Part shown: positions 16,739-25,616 of the stretch, piece after piece
How the letters are laid out: the number at the start of each line of letters is the position of its first letter
How positions within the stretch are numbered: position 1 is the first letter of the stretch
NCBI GenBank assembly: GCA_035914695.1
Contig: JAMIQH010000185.1
Coordinates: forward strand, 1-52,818
From: JAOSJT01 sp035914695
GTDB taxonomy: Bacteria > Bacteroidota > Ignavibacteria > SZUA-365
Direction of reading: 5' to 3'
Length of the DNA stretch: 52,818 nt
Position numbers and translations under genes: made by a program
Notes under the pieces: generated by a model
Seen by the model: the letters and a program-made list of their open reading frames with translations, nothing else
Told to the model about the DNA's origin: nothing
Databases searched by the model: none

Positions 16739-17140
16739 ATGGGTATTCTCGACTCCATCACGGGTGCCGTCTCGGGCGGTGCGAACAACAGCGGTATCAT
16801 GGATGCCATCGGCGGCCTGCTTGGCGATCAGGCGAGCGGCGGACTTTCGGGCCTGGTGGAACAATTCACCAAAGGTGGCTTGGGCGACGTCGTTGGCTCC
16901 TGGGTGGGAACAGGTGAAAACAAACCCGTTTCGCCCGGACAAATTCAATCCGTGCTGGGCAACGGACACATACAGGGCATCGCTGCCAAGCTCGGCTTGT
17001 CCACGGAGGACGTTTCCGCCGGCATCGCCTCCTTACTTCCTCACGTCATCGACAAACTTACACCCGATGGCAACGTGCCGGAGCAGTCCGCCGTGCAGGG
17101 AGGACTCGGCCAAATCATGAATCTCTTCGGTGGCAAATAG
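16739..17140 (+). CDS. YidB-like (DUF937) small protein
   Basis: A 133-residue Gly-rich protein. AGGAGG at 16726-16731 is 7 nt from the ATG at 16739 but only 1 nt from the ATG at 16733, so 16739 is the start. The features are those of the YidB/DUF937 family: GGLLGDQASGGLSGLVEQFTKGGLGDVVGSWVGTGENKPVSPGQIQSVLG, then the IAAKLGLSTEDVSAGIASLLPHVIDKLTPDG block. Its role is unknown; the glycine-rich amphipathic start suggests self-association or a membrane-surface role. A possible -10 element (TATCTTTA, 16676-16683) lies upstream. Confidence 0.88.
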   Translation: MGILDSITGAVSGGANNSGIMDAIGGLLGDQASGGLSGLVEQFTKGGLGDVVGSWVGTGENKPVSPGQIQSVLGNGHIQGIAAKLGLSTEDVSAGIASLLPHVIDKLTPDGNVPEQSAVQGGLGQIMNLFGGK

Positions 17141-17188
17141 CCACAATCAAAACTTCCATCCTGCTTCCGAACCATCGTTGAGGACATT

Positions 17189-17599
17189 ATGGCAAACTAC
17201 CCGATCGAAGACATTGAAGGCATCGGCCCGGTATTCGGAGAAAAACTCCGCGCGGCTGGAGTGAAGGACACTGACGCGTTACTGACGAATACGTGTAAAC
17301 CGGCACAGCGTAAAACACTCGCCGATTCGACAGGCATACCCGAGGCGAAAATTCTGAAATTCGCCAACATGGCGGATCTTTACCGCATTTCCGGTATCGG
17401 CTCGGAATATTCGGAGTTGCTGGAAGCCAGCGGCGTCGACACGGTGCCGGAATTAGCACAACGTAATCCCGCGAATCTTGCGAAAGCCATGTCAGAATTG
17501 AACGAGCAGAAGAATCTCACCCGACGCATTCCCAGCGAAGCCGAAGTGAGCAAGTGGGTCGAGCAAGCCAAAACCTTGCCGCGCATGCTGGAGTATTGA
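17189..17599 (+). CDS. DUF4332 domain protein (tandem helix-hairpin-helix)
   Basis: A 136-residue protein with two helix-hairpin-helix-like repeats: IEDIEGIGPVFGEKLRAAGVKDTDALL (residues 6-32) and MADLYRISGIGSEYSELLEASGVDTVPELA (61-90). These are the DUF4332 signature and resemble the DNA-binding helix-hairpin-helix of Rad51 or NAD-dependent ligase N-termini. GAGGA lies 6 nt before the ATG. It follows the YidB-like gene by 48 nt and may be co-transcribed. DNA binding is an inference from fold only. Confidence 0.85.
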   Translation: MANYPIEDIEGIGPVFGEKLRAAGVKDTDALLTNTCKPAQRKTLADSTGIPEAKILKFANMADLYRISGIGSEYSELLEASGVDTVPELAQRNPANLAKAMSELNEQKNLTRRIPSEAEVSKWVEQAKTLPRMLEY

Positions 17600-17621
17600 T
17601 TCGCTTCGAGAAAACAGCGGC

Positions 17622-17652
17622 ACCCTCGGTTGCCACTGCGGCATCCGAGGGT
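17622..17652 (+). other. Strong stem-loop after the DUF4332 gene
   Basis: ACCCTCGG (17622-17629) pairs with CCGAGGGT (17645-17652). Inside, TGCC pairs with GGCA around a 5-nt loop, separated by one T-T mismatch, so 12 base pairs stack in a 31-nt hairpin. No U-tract follows. It sits 23 nt after the DUF4332 stop and 40 nt before the GNAT start. Confidence 0.5.
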
Positions 17653-17691
17653 CCGCCCGATATCCGCATCTCCTCCATCCAAAGTACTCGC

Positions 17692-18237
17692 ATGCCTCTT
17701 CTTCTCGCCAGCGATGATTGCACCATTCGCGAGTGGCGGCGCGACGACAAGCCGTCGCTGTTGCATCACGCGAACAATCACGCCGTGTGGCGCAACCTCA
17801 CGCATCTCTTTCCCCATCCCTACACCGAAGCCGACGCCGAGCGCTGGTTCGACTTTCTCGAGCGGCAGGACGAGCTCACACACTGGGCAATCGAAGTCGA
17901 TGATCAGGCCGTCGGAGGAATCGGCATGATTCGCGGCGAGGGCATCTATCATCGGAGTGCGGAAATCGGCTATTGGCTCGGCGAGGATTGGTGGGGACGA
18001 GGCATCGCCACCGCGGCGGTGGGCGCACTTGTTCCCGAGCTGTTGCGCCGCTACGCGCTGATCCGCCTCGAGGCGAATGTCTTCGCATGGAATACGGCCT
18101 CGATGCGGGTGCTGGAAAAATGTGGTTTCGTTCGTGAAGCAGTTCTGCGATCCGCCGCGGTGAAGGGTGGGAGGATCACCGATCTTCATGTGTACGCGTT
18201 CATCGCGACGCTGCCCGCCTCATCTCCAGTGAAATAA
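17692..18237 (+). CDS. GNAT-family N-acetyltransferase (RimJ/RimL type)
   Basis: A 181-residue acetyltransferase. The pattern is that of the RimJ/RimL-like GNAT group: IREWRRDDKPSLLHHANN (residues 12-29), a HWAIEVDDQAVGGIGM strand pair, acetyl-CoA motif A at IGYWLGEDWWGRGIATAA (92-109), and the closing LEANVFAWNTASMRVLEKCGFVREA. It transfers acetyl groups from acetyl-CoA to an amine, often a protein N-terminus or a small metabolite; the acceptor is unknown. The ATG at 17692 is taken because family homology begins immediately after it. Confidence 0.88.
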   Translation: MPLLLASDDCTIREWRRDDKPSLLHHANNHAVWRNLTHLFPHPYTEADAERWFDFLERQDELTHWAIEVDDQAVGGIGMIRGEGIYHRSAEIGYWLGEDWWGRGIATAAVGALVPELLRRYALIRLEANVFAWNTASMRVLEKCGFVREAVLRSAAVKGGRITDLHVYAFIATLPASSPVK

Positions 18238-18427
18238 TGATGGGAGAAAAAATTATTCGCACTATTGTGCGGCCTCAGGAAAGATGGTAAGTTACTGGCG
18301 TCCTGATATTCAGACAGCAATGTCCACTGTCAACGCCATCCCCACACATGGAATGCGACTGGACTTTCGCCTGATTGCTTTCGCTTTTCACATGCAATTC
18401 CGAAAGACCATACTCATTGAGGATGTG

Positions 18428-20077
18428 ATGGCTTGTATCCGTTACCCCTTCGTCCATTTCATGTCGACGATGCTTGTCGCCGCTGTGGCCGCTCTCGTAT
18501 CGACACCCTGCCGCGCACAATCCGTGCCGTTCACTTCGTCCACCCTTCCGGTGGTGATTATCGACACCGACGGACAGCCCATTCCCGATGAACCGAGGAT
18601 TCCCGCGCGCATGGGCATCAATCACCATCCCGGACAACGCAATTACCGCGACTCCATTCCCAACCATTTCACAGGTACGGTAGCGATCGAGCTGCGCGGC
18701 AACTCCTCGCTCGATTATCCACAAAAACAGTATCTGTTCGAAACACGCGATTCCTTGGATGAAGAATGGAATGTGCCACTGCTTGGCTTCCCCGAGGAAC
18801 ACGAGTGGATACTGTACGCGCCCTATGTGGACAAATCCCTATTACGGAATGTGCTCACCTACCGCATCGCCAATGAAATGGGGCGTTACGCGAGCCGTAC
18901 GCATTTTTGCGAAGTGCTGCTCAACGACGAGTACGAAGGGCTGTATGTGCTCATGGAAAAAATCAAACGCGACAAGCACCGTGTGGACATAGCAAAACTG
19001 GAACCCACCGAGGTCAGCGGCGATGATGTCACAGGCGGATACATCATTGCGATCGACAACGGAGGAAACGCGAGCGATATCGGATTCCCCGGCGCCTTCG
19101 ATGATGCCGGATATTTCGTCTACTGGCATGTGTACCCCACCTCAAGAAATGTCGTCTTGGAACAGCGTTGGTATATTCAGGACTACATCAAGGATTTCGA
19201 GCAAACCATGCGCGAGCCCTGGTTCGCCGACCGCTTTCACGGCTATCACATTTTCCTCGATGTGGATTCCTTCGTGGATTACATCCTGATCAACGAGCTT
19301 GCAAACAACGTCGACGGTTATGTTTCCAGTGTGTTTTTGCACAAGGACAAGGCGAGCAAAAACGGTAAACTGGTGGCGGGGCCGGTGTGGGATTTCAACA
19401 TCGCCTTTGGCAACGCCAACTATGCCGACGGCGATCTGACCACGGGCTGGCGCATTCAGCACGGCCGCGTCCCGTTCTGGTGGCCGCGTCTGCTGCAAGA
19501 CACGATGTTCGTGCAGCGCATCAGCAAGCGATGGACGGCGCTTCGCAGCGGCGCCCTGCGTCTGGAGCGCATTGTCGAGCACATCGACTCGCTCGCGCTC
19601 TTGCTCGACGAAGCGCAGCAGCGGCACTTCACGCGCTGGCAGCTGCTGGGCTGCGAGATTTGGCCCAATGCCTTCGTGGGCGAGACCTGGCAAGAGGAAC
19701 TTGATTATCTCAAACTCTGGATCGCGCAACGCCTGGCCTGGATGGATGAGAATCTCCCGAGCATTCAAGTCCCACTCGAACCTCTCGCCGTGGAGGCCGT
19801 GTCGTCAACCTCGACGCGTCCGACGTTGCAGGCGTTTCCAACTACGTCCACCGGCAATTTGATCGTCACCATGACGCTCCCGCAATCCATGACCGTGCAA
19901 CTTGCCGTCTTCGATGCGCTGGGACGCACAGTGTATCGCGGCGGGCGGATGGCGCTGCCGATGGGCCAACACCACGTCGCACTCGAACTCGGCGCGGTGC
20001 CGAGCGGATGTTACCATCTCGCACTTCACGGCAACGACGGAACGCTTTCAACGCAACGAATCATCGTGAAGCAATAG
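18428..20077 (+). CDS. Secreted CotH-kinase-like protein with type IX sorting domain
   Basis: A 549-residue exported protein. The signal peptide ends PCRAQ near residue 31. The CotH-like kinase domain covers ~35-440: VAIELRGNSSLDYPQKQYLFE, LLGFPEEHEWILYAPYVDKSLLRNVL, GLYVLMEKIKRDKHRVDI, and GPVWDFNIAFGNANY, which carries a conserved acidic metal/ATP site. The last ~75 residues are a type IX secretion C-terminal domain (…LAVFDALGRTVYRGG…VALELGAVPSGCYHLAL…IIVK). CotH proteins phosphorylate secreted protein substrates in spore formers; the function of bacterial T9SS versions is not established. ATG 18428 is preferred because it opens a complete signal peptide; ATG 18461 would shorten it. Confidence 0.85.
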   Translation: MACIRYPFVHFMSTMLVAAVAALVSTPCRAQSVPFTSSTLPVVIIDTDGQPIPDEPRIPARMGINHHPGQRNYRDSIPNHFTGTVAIELRGNSSLDYPQKQYLFETRDSLDEEWNVPLLGFPEEHEWILYAPYVDKSLLRNVLTYRIANEMGRYASRTHFCEVLLNDEYEGLYVLMEKIKRDKHRVDIAKLEPTEVSGDDVTGGYIIAIDNGGNASDIGFPGAFDDAGYFVYWHVYPTSRNVVLEQRWYIQDYIKDFEQTMREPWFADRFHGYHIFLDVDSFVDYILINELANNVDGYVSSVFLHKDKASKNGKLVAGPVWDFNIAFGNANYADGDLTTGWRIQHGRVPFWWPRLLQDTMFVQRISKRWTALRSGALRLERIVEHIDSLALLLDEAQQRHFTRWQLLGCEIWPNAFVGETWQEELDYLKLWIAQRLAWMDENLPSIQVPLEPLAVEAVSSTSTRPTLQAFPTTSTGNLIVTMTLPQSMTVQLAVFDALGRTVYRGGRMALPMGQHHVALELGAVPSGCYHLALHGNDGTLSTQRIIVKQ

Positions 20078-20102
20078 ACGCAGCACAAACCCAAGACGAC
20101 GC

Positions 20103-20861
20103 ATGAAGGAAACCGATCCATACGTTGCCGCATTGATCACGCTGCATCACGGACTCGACCGCCAGGGTCCGGGCGACGAACAATGCAGCCGAGAAATTCT
20201 TGCACAATTACCTGCGCTGTCCGAGACTCCGCTCATACTCGACGCGGGCTGCGGAACGGGCGCCGCAGCACTCTTGCTCGCCGAGCATTACTCGCGGTCG
20301 CGGGTGATCGCCGTTGACCTTTCGAACGACTTCCTCGACACGCTACGGCAGGAAGCAGAGCGTCGGGCGCTGGGCGAGAGAATTCGCTGCGTGCACGGAG
20401 ACATGCTGCAACCCGCAGTGCCCGCGGAGTCACTGGACCTGATCTGGTCCGAAGGCGCGGTGTACGTGGTGGGTTTTGAACACGCATTACGCAACTGGAA
20501 AGCACTGCTCAAGCCCCAGGGTCTTGTGATTGTTTCGGAAATGAGCTGGTTTTCAGAAAATATTCCTACCGAAGCATCCGATTTCTGGCGACGCGCCTAT
20601 CCGGGTATGGAGCCGGAGGAGGGCAATCGCCGCCGCGCCGAAGCGGCGGGCTATCGCATGCTGTTTACCCGCCGCTTGCCCACACAGGCCTGGTGGGACG
20701 GTTACTACTCGCCACTGCTTGGCAAGCTCGACACCGTTGCCGACACAACAGATGCCGTGCTCCGCTCGGTGCTGGAGGAAACCCGCGAAGAAATCGCGCT
20801 GTTTCGGCGATATGCGCGGTTCTACGGCTACACGTTTTACATCATGCAATCCACCACATAG
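20103..20861 (+). CDS. Class I SAM-dependent methyltransferase
   Basis: A 252-residue soluble protein with a class I methyltransferase fold: motif I LILDAGCGTG at residues 44-53, the motif II acid in VIAVDLSNDFLDTL, motif III IRCVHGDML, and LDLIWSEGAVYVVG. The tail (WWDGYYSPLLGKLDTV) resembles small-molecule methyltransferases of the Methyltransf_11/25 group. No substrate can be assigned. It starts 25 nt after the CotH-like gene and may be read through from it. Confidence 0.85.
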   Translation: MKETDPYVAALITLHHGLDRQGPGDEQCSREILAQLPALSETPLILDAGCGTGAAALLLAEHYSRSRVIAVDLSNDFLDTLRQEAERRALGERIRCVHGDMLQPAVPAESLDLIWSEGAVYVVGFEHALRNWKALLKPQGLVIVSEMSWFSENIPTEASDFWRRAYPGMEPEEGNRRRAEAAGYRMLFTRRLPTQAWWDGYYSPLLGKLDTVADTTDAVLRSVLEETREEIALFRRYARFYGYTFYIMQSTT

Positions 20862-21023
20862 CCCACTGGCGACAGGCGCTTGCTCCGTACCCATCCACGA
20901 GCCAGCGTCGAGCATTGCGGAACATCGCGCCGGTGGCGCTTTCTTCCGGGTGATAGCGCTTCAGGCGCCACATCGATATATTGCGGCATGCTACACATCT
21001 CACATCATTTTCGAGGAGGTCCC

Positions 21024-22130
21024 ATGCATCAGCGCATCCGCGTGCTTTTCAAACCGCTGACCCTGCTGGCGGTGAGCAGCGCGCTCGTGCTGCTTACGAC
21101 AGCGGCCTGGGGTCAGGCAGGCACGTCGCTCGTCGTCAATCATTTCGTGTCGGATCCCGAAGCCATCGAAGGTCATCTCGTCATCAGCGATGTCGAGGGT
21201 CGTGGCGGGCAGGTCAGCATCGCCTTTCATGATGACAAGGGCGCTCTCGTGGCCAATGCCACGGAGAACATTCCCGCCAATGGCAAACTGAATCTCAATC
21301 CCGAGAATTACGTGCGCGGTCGAAAACTGACCGGCACCATCCGCATCAATTCACAACGCACCGTGGCCGGTCAGTACTGGCAGTTCTACAAGACCGCCGC
21401 ATTCGGCTGGAAAAACATTGCCGTCCCCGCAGCCGTGGCACCCGGCTCGACCAAGCTGATCTGTCAGCATTTCGTTGCCGATCCGTCCATCGAAAGCTAC
21501 CTCGTGATCGCCGATGCCGAAGGCACCGGGCCCACGGTGTACGTGGAATTCTACAGCGATCAGGGCGAGCTGGCCGGTCAAACCAAGGTCACCATTCCGA
21601 AGAATGGAAAATTCTCGCTGCAGCCCTACGACCTCGTGGGCCGCAAGCAGATGACGGGCGTGGCCTTCATTCAAACCGAAGGCGGCAAGATCACCGGCGA
21701 ATACTGGCAGGTGTCCGATCGCGAGAAGTATCAGGTTGCCCATCCCATGCAGGGAGGCGCTCCCGTGGCCGCGGTGATCGTGGACGATCCCATCACGCGC
21801 GTGAAGGTCGAATTCGATTTTGACAGTGACAAAATTCAAAAACGTTCGCACGCCGATTTGCTGGAAGTGGCCAAAGCGATGAACGACCCGAAAAACAAGG
21901 GCGTGCGCTATGAAGTCGGCGGCCATACCGACAACGTGGGCAAGGACGACTACAACCTGAAGCTGTCGGACCGTCGCGCTAAATCCGTGAAGGATTTTCT
22001 GGTGAAAACCGGCAAGGTCGACGCCAAGCGCCTCGACGCCAAGGGTTACGGTCCGAAGGAGCCCATCGTGCCGAACGACACGCCAGCCAACCGTGCGGTG
22101 AACCGCCGCGTGGAATTCAAGAAAATCTGA
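21024..22130 (+). CDS. OmpA-family protein with two N-terminal HFV-DP modules
   Basis: A 368-residue periplasmic/outer-membrane protein. ATG 21024 has GAGGAGG 6 nt upstream and opens a signal peptide (…TTAAWGQ). Residues ~35-130 and ~145-240 are two copies of a ~95-residue beta module: (V/C)NHFVSDP-E-HLVI-D-EG-G…NGKL-L-P…TG-I…YWQ. From ~260 to the end is an OmpA-like peptidoglycan-binding domain (VKVEFDFDSDKIQKRSHADL…GGHTDNVGKDDYNLKLSDRRAKSV) with the conserved Asp and Arg that hold diaminopimelate. It probably links the outer membrane or a periplasmic complex to peptidoglycan. The next gene repeats the same two modules without the OmpA part. Confidence 0.88.
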   Translation: MHQRIRVLFKPLTLLAVSSALVLLTTAAWGQAGTSLVVNHFVSDPEAIEGHLVISDVEGRGGQVSIAFHDDKGALVANATENIPANGKLNLNPENYVRGRKLTGTIRINSQRTVAGQYWQFYKTAAFGWKNIAVPAAVAPGSTKLICQHFVADPSIESYLVIADAEGTGPTVYVEFYSDQGELAGQTKVTIPKNGKFSLQPYDLVGRKQMTGVAFIQTEGGKITGEYWQVSDREKYQVAHPMQGGAPVAAVIVDDPITRVKVEFDFDSDKIQKRSHADLLEVAKAMNDPKNKGVRYEVGGHTDNVGKDDYNLKLSDRRAKSVKDFLVKTGKVDAKRLDAKGYGPKEPIVPNDTPANRAVNRRVEFKKI

Positions 22131-22162
22131 TCAGGCAGCACCACTGTACGATAGGAGCAATC

Positions 22163-22876
22163 ATGAAATACACCGCTTTTCTTTCCGTTCTGCTCGCCGT
22201 GCTGCTCTGTTCCACGCGTGTGCATGCACAGGGCGCCGAGCGCTACATCATCAACCATTTCGTGTCCGATCCCAAAGTGATCGAATCGCATCTCGTCATC
22301 ACCGACGTGGAAGGCAAAGGCCCCATTGTCGAAATGAAGTTCTACGACAATAGTGGAAAATTGCTGGGCGAGGGCAAGGAAGTCGTGCAGCCCTTCGGCA
22401 AGCTCAATATCAATCCCGGCAAGTATGTGAACAACGCCGTGGTGAACGGCAGCATTCACCTTCAATCGGCTGGCGGCAACATCGTTGCCGAATACTGGCA
22501 GTTCTACAAAGACGCCGCCGAGTCCTGGAAAAACACCACCACCGTCGGCCAGGAACAGAACGGGTATTCCAAACTCGTGTGTCCGCATTTCGTGGCCGAT
22601 CCTGGTGTGGAAGTGTACATCGTTCTGGCCAGCGCCAACGGCAAGGATGCCGTGGTAAACCTTTCCTTCCGCGATGACAGCGGCAAGGAAGTGGGTTCGG
22701 CGCGCGAATTGGTGAAAGCCAATGGCAAGCTCGTGCTTCAGCCGTCGAAAATCGTCAACGGCAAGGCAACGGGCGTGGTGTTCATCAGCGCCGAGGGCGG
22801 CCGCATCACCGCCGATTACTGGCAGGCCGAAGCCGCGAAGAAATACCAGATCGCCGTGCCCATCGCCGGCATCTGA
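22163..22876 (+). CDS. Exported protein made of two HFV-DP modules, paralogue of the OmpA-type neighbour
   Basis: A 237-residue exported protein: a signal peptide ending RVHAQ, then two tandem modules at ~26-115 (INHFVSDPKVIESHLVITDVEGKG…FGKLNINPGKYV…AEYWQFYK) and ~130-228 (CPHFVADPGVEVYIVLASANGKD…NGKLVLQPSKIV…TGVVFISAEGGRITADYWQ). These match the N-terminal half of the preceding gene closely enough that partial gene duplication is the simplest explanation. It starts 32 nt after that gene with AGGAG before the ATG, so it is co-transcribed. It may form a complex with its partner; function unknown. Confidence 0.8.
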   Translation: MKYTAFLSVLLAVLLCSTRVHAQGAERYIINHFVSDPKVIESHLVITDVEGKGPIVEMKFYDNSGKLLGEGKEVVQPFGKLNINPGKYVNNAVVNGSIHLQSAGGNIVAEYWQFYKDAAESWKNTTTVGQEQNGYSKLVCPHFVADPGVEVYIVLASANGKDAVVNLSFRDDSGKEVGSARELVKANGKLVLQPSKIVNGKATGVVFISAEGGRITADYWQAEAAKKYQIAVPIAGI

Positions 22877-22894
22877 TCCTACTCCCAGTGAAAT

Positions 22895-22937
22895 GCGGGG
22901 GAAGCTGCCGGGAACACATCCGCACAGCTTCCCCCGC
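22895..22937 (+). terminator. Terminator after the OmpA-type operon
   Basis: A perfect 13-bp stem (22895-22907 with 22925-22937, GCGGGGGAAGCTG and its complement). A further CGG/CCG pairing lies in the 17-nt loop. It is followed by GTTCCTTTCC, a poor U-tract. It lies 19 nt after the last stop of the operon and 24 nt before the next ATG. Confidence 0.65.
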
Positions 22938-22960
22938 GTTCCTTTCCCGCTTCATCCACA

Positions 22961-24487
22961 ATGCCTGCCGCACGCATGCCCACACTCGTGCTCGCTTCCG
23001 ATGATCTCCTCCATCTCGGCCTGCTCGCCGGCGCGATTCTGCTGTTTCTGCTGCTCGCCGAATACCTCCGCAAACGATTCTCACTTTCGGATGAAGTGAC
23101 GCGCAAAACCGTGCACATCGCCACGGGCGTGCTGATCTTTTTCGCTCCACCGTTATTCCCGCGCGCGGCACCCGTGGCGCTTATCGCCGCCGCCTTCGTT
23201 CTGCTCAACATGCTCGCGTATTTCAAAGGTTGGCTCGCCTCGGTACATCACAGCGCGCGACGCTCGCATGGCACGGTGTATTATCCGCTGGCGTTGCTCC
23301 TCCTGGCCATTCCGCTCTGGGAGCGCTACCCGGATATCGTGGTCGCCTCGATACTGGTCATGGCCCTCGGCGATGCGGCGGCGGGCATTACCGGCGAAAG
23401 CATCGCGCGGCCCGTCCGATACCGCGTGACCTCCGACGAAAAATCCCTGCAAGGCAGCATCGCCATGCTCTGCGGCACGGTGCTGGCGCTGCTGCTCACC
23501 ACGCTCGTGTATCCCGATGGTGGATTGCAGCTCGGGCACGCGTTCAAGCGCGATCCACTACTGTTTGCGGCCGTGCTGCTGGCGGTGGCGCTGTTTGCCA
23601 CGGGCTGGGAGGCGGCAGCGTCGCGCGGACTGGACAATCTCACCGTGCCGCTGTTCACCGCTTTCGCGCTGTATGTGAGCTTTGCCGGTCACGATCCCGC
23701 TCCGGCTCGCTTCGTGCAAGGAATGGCGCTGGGCGGTCTCGTGGCGCTTCTTTCGCTGCGCCTGCGCCTGCTCACCGTATCGGGCGCGGTGGCGACGGCA
23801 CTTCTGGCCGCGGTGATTTTCGGTAGTGGTGGCTGGGCGTGGACGCTCCCTATATTTCTGTTCTTTCTTCTTTCAAGTTTCCTGAGCAAATGGCGGCGCC
23901 GCGCGAAGCAGCGCTTCGACACGGTGTTTGAAAAGGGCGGAACGCGCGACGCGGGGCAGGTCGCCGCCAACGGCGCGCTGGCCGGAGTGCTCGCCATGGC
24001 CAGCGGGCTGTCGGGTATGGAGGAATTCTACCTCCTATATCTCGTTGCCATCGCCGTGGTCACAGCCGACACCTGGGGTACCGAGCTGGGCATTCTCTCC
24101 CGCCGCACGCCACGGCATGTGTTGAGCTGGAAGCGGGTCCCCGCGGGCAGCTCTGGCGGCATCACCGTGCTTGGTTCGCTGGGTGGAGCGCTGGGTGCGT
24201 GTGTGGTTACCGCATCGGCACTGCCGTTCGAGCCGCTCCCGGCGCTCACCTTTTGCGGCATCGTCGTGGTCGGGGCGGCGGGAAGCATGATCGACAGCGT
24301 TCTGGGCGCCACACTGCAAGCGCAGTACCGCTGCACACAATGTGGTCAGCACACGGAAAAAACCCTGCATTGCGATACTGCGACCCGGCAGATATCCGGT
24401 CGGCGATGGATGAACAACGATGCGGTGAATCTGCTTTCCACCACTCTTGCCGTGGCCATGGCGGCCGTGCTGTTGGCGGCATGGTAG
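22961..24487 (+). CDS. Fused polyprenol kinase (VTE5/SEC59-like) and DUF92 (VTE6-like) membrane protein
   Basis: A 508-residue polytopic membrane protein with two parts. Residues ~15-230 resemble CTP-dependent dolichol/phytol kinases: RKTVHIATGVLIFFAPP, RRSHGTVYYPLALLL, ASILVMALGDAAAGITGE and SDEKSLQGSIAM. Residues ~255-508 are a DUF92 domain: VFEKGGTRDAGQVAANGALAGVL, ADTWGTELGILSRRTPR, PAGSSGGITVLGSLGG, GSMIDSVLGATLQAQY, a CTQCG…HC pair and WMNNDAVNLLSTTL. In plants and cyanobacteria the first family (VTE5) makes phytyl phosphate and DUF92 (VTE6) makes phytyl diphosphate, so the fusion could carry out two successive phosphorylations of an isoprenoid alcohol. The substrate here is inferred, not shown. 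A second ATG at 22976 is possible. Confidence 0.85.
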   Translation: MPAARMPTLVLASDDLLHLGLLAGAILLFLLLAEYLRKRFSLSDEVTRKTVHIATGVLIFFAPPLFPRAAPVALIAAAFVLLNMLAYFKGWLASVHHSARRSHGTVYYPLALLLLAIPLWERYPDIVVASILVMALGDAAAGITGESIARPVRYRVTSDEKSLQGSIAMLCGTVLALLLTTLVYPDGGLQLGHAFKRDPLLFAAVLLAVALFATGWEAAASRGLDNLTVPLFTAFALYVSFAGHDPAPARFVQGMALGGLVALLSLRLRLLTVSGAVATALLAAVIFGSGGWAWTLPIFLFFLLSSFLSKWRRRAKQRFDTVFEKGGTRDAGQVAANGALAGVLAMASGLSGMEEFYLLYLVAIAVVTADTWGTELGILSRRTPRHVLSWKRVPAGSSGGITVLGSLGGALGACVVTASALPFEPLPALTFCGIVVVGAAGSMIDSVLGATLQAQYRCTQCGQHTEKTLHCDTATRQISGRRWMNNDAVNLLSTTLAVAMAAVLLAAW

Positions 24488-24548
24488 TGCCTTTTCTTCG
24501 CAGCCGGTGCATCGTATGTTATGCAATGCTCCACGTCGACGGATTGTC

Positions 24549-25532
24549 ATGCGAAACCCGCACCTTGCCCCTGTCCTGCTATCCCTGATGATGCTTGTCT
24601 CCGCATGCGAGCGGGAAAGCATCCTCGATCCCGGACCGGACACGACACCGCCGCTTCCACCCACGGGACTACTGCTCGATGGTGCGCGCGATGGCTACGT
24701 GCTGTTCAGCTGGTTGAAGAGCCGTGAATCGGATTTTTCCTACTACATCGTGTATCGCAGCGAGGAACGGGACGCCAGCGCGTTTGTCGCCGTGGACAGT
24801 GTGTCCCTCGGTTTCTTTTATGACGAGCAGCGGAGCTACGATACGCTCTACACCTACTACGTCACCGCTGTTGACAGGAGTGGAAACGAGAGTCTTCCCT
24901 CTGAAAAACTCAGTACGCGATCCCCGAATCGCTTCGCACCCGAAGCCCCGCGCTTTCTGCTTGTTGACGGCGAGAACAGCGCGACCGTGCAACGCGTCAG
25001 ATTGTCCTGGGAGAGGGTCGATGAAGCCGATATTCGCGAGTACCGTGTGTACCGCTCGGACCAACCCATCAGCGCGCCCGACAGCAACCTGCTCGTATCT
25101 GTCACGCAGCGCAACTGGTATGACGACGAGGAGGCCAACACCGTTGGCACGCGCTATCACTACTTGCTGACAGCGGTGGACCATGGCGGATTCGAGTCCT
25201 CGCCGGGAACCGCGGGCAATGATGTGCTGAGCGGTCGTCCGCCCCTCGTCGCCCCTGTCGAGAATGGCAGCGCGCCATCGTTTCCGCTGTTCCGCTGGCT
25301 CGCTGTGCCCCAGGTTCTCGAATACCACATCGAGTTGTATCAGGACGTCAATGGTGGAGTTGTGTGGACCACAACAGTGGATGCCACGACAATCGACACC
25401 ATATCGTACCGCTACGACGGCATCGGTCTGGCACCCGGTAGCCAGCTGTACTGGCAGGTGTACACCGTGACGCAGTCCGGCGGCAAGCCGAACGGCATCT
25501 CCGGAAAGCGCCGGATGTTCATCAACAACTGA
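24549..25532 (+). CDS. Lipoprotein with fibronectin type III-like domains
   Basis: A 327-residue lipoprotein; the ATG at 24549 opens a signal peptide with lipobox LVSAC (Cys-20). After a Pro-rich linker (DTTPPLPPTG) come two FN3-like domains at ~37-130 and ~135-225, each with the typical W…Y-(I/V)-V-Y-R-S and Y-Y-(V/L)-TAVD-G strands. A third beta domain follows (~235-327), resembling the lipoprotein domains that hold SPxNG-type clefts (PVENGSAPSFPLFRW). It is probably surface or periplasmic; ligand and partners unknown. It lies 61 nt after the kinase fusion gene and may share its transcript. Confidence 0.8.
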   Translation: MRNPHLAPVLLSLMMLVSACERESILDPGPDTTPPLPPTGLLLDGARDGYVLFSWLKSRESDFSYYIVYRSEERDASAFVAVDSVSLGFFYDEQRSYDTLYTYYVTAVDRSGNESLPSEKLSTRSPNRFAPEAPRFLLVDGENSATVQRVRLSWERVDEADIREYRVYRSDQPISAPDSNLLVSVTQRNWYDDEEANTVGTRYHYLLTAVDHGGFESSPGTAGNDVLSGRPPLVAPVENGSAPSFPLFRWLAVPQVLEYHIELYQDVNGGVVWTTTVDATTIDTISYRYDGIGLAPGSQLYWQVYTVTQSGGKPNGISGKRRMFINN

Positions 25533-25548
25533 GCATTCCCTTCGCGTT

Positions 25549-25588
25549 GCGCGGGCGTGTATATTCCGTGAAACATCCGCGCCCGCGC
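25549..25588 (+). promoter_or_regulatory. GC-rich inverted repeat enclosing a -10-like element
   Basis: GCGCGGGCG (25549-25557) pairs perfectly with CGCCCGCGC (25580-25588). The 22-nt loop contains TATATT (25559-25564), and a TGT/ACA pair could extend the fold. It may terminate the lipoprotein transcript, or act as an operator if TATATT is the -10 of the next gene; the -35 region is not convincing. Confidence 0.35.
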
Positions 25589-25616
25589 GGCCACTCACCT
25601 TATCCCTGTACCGCCC

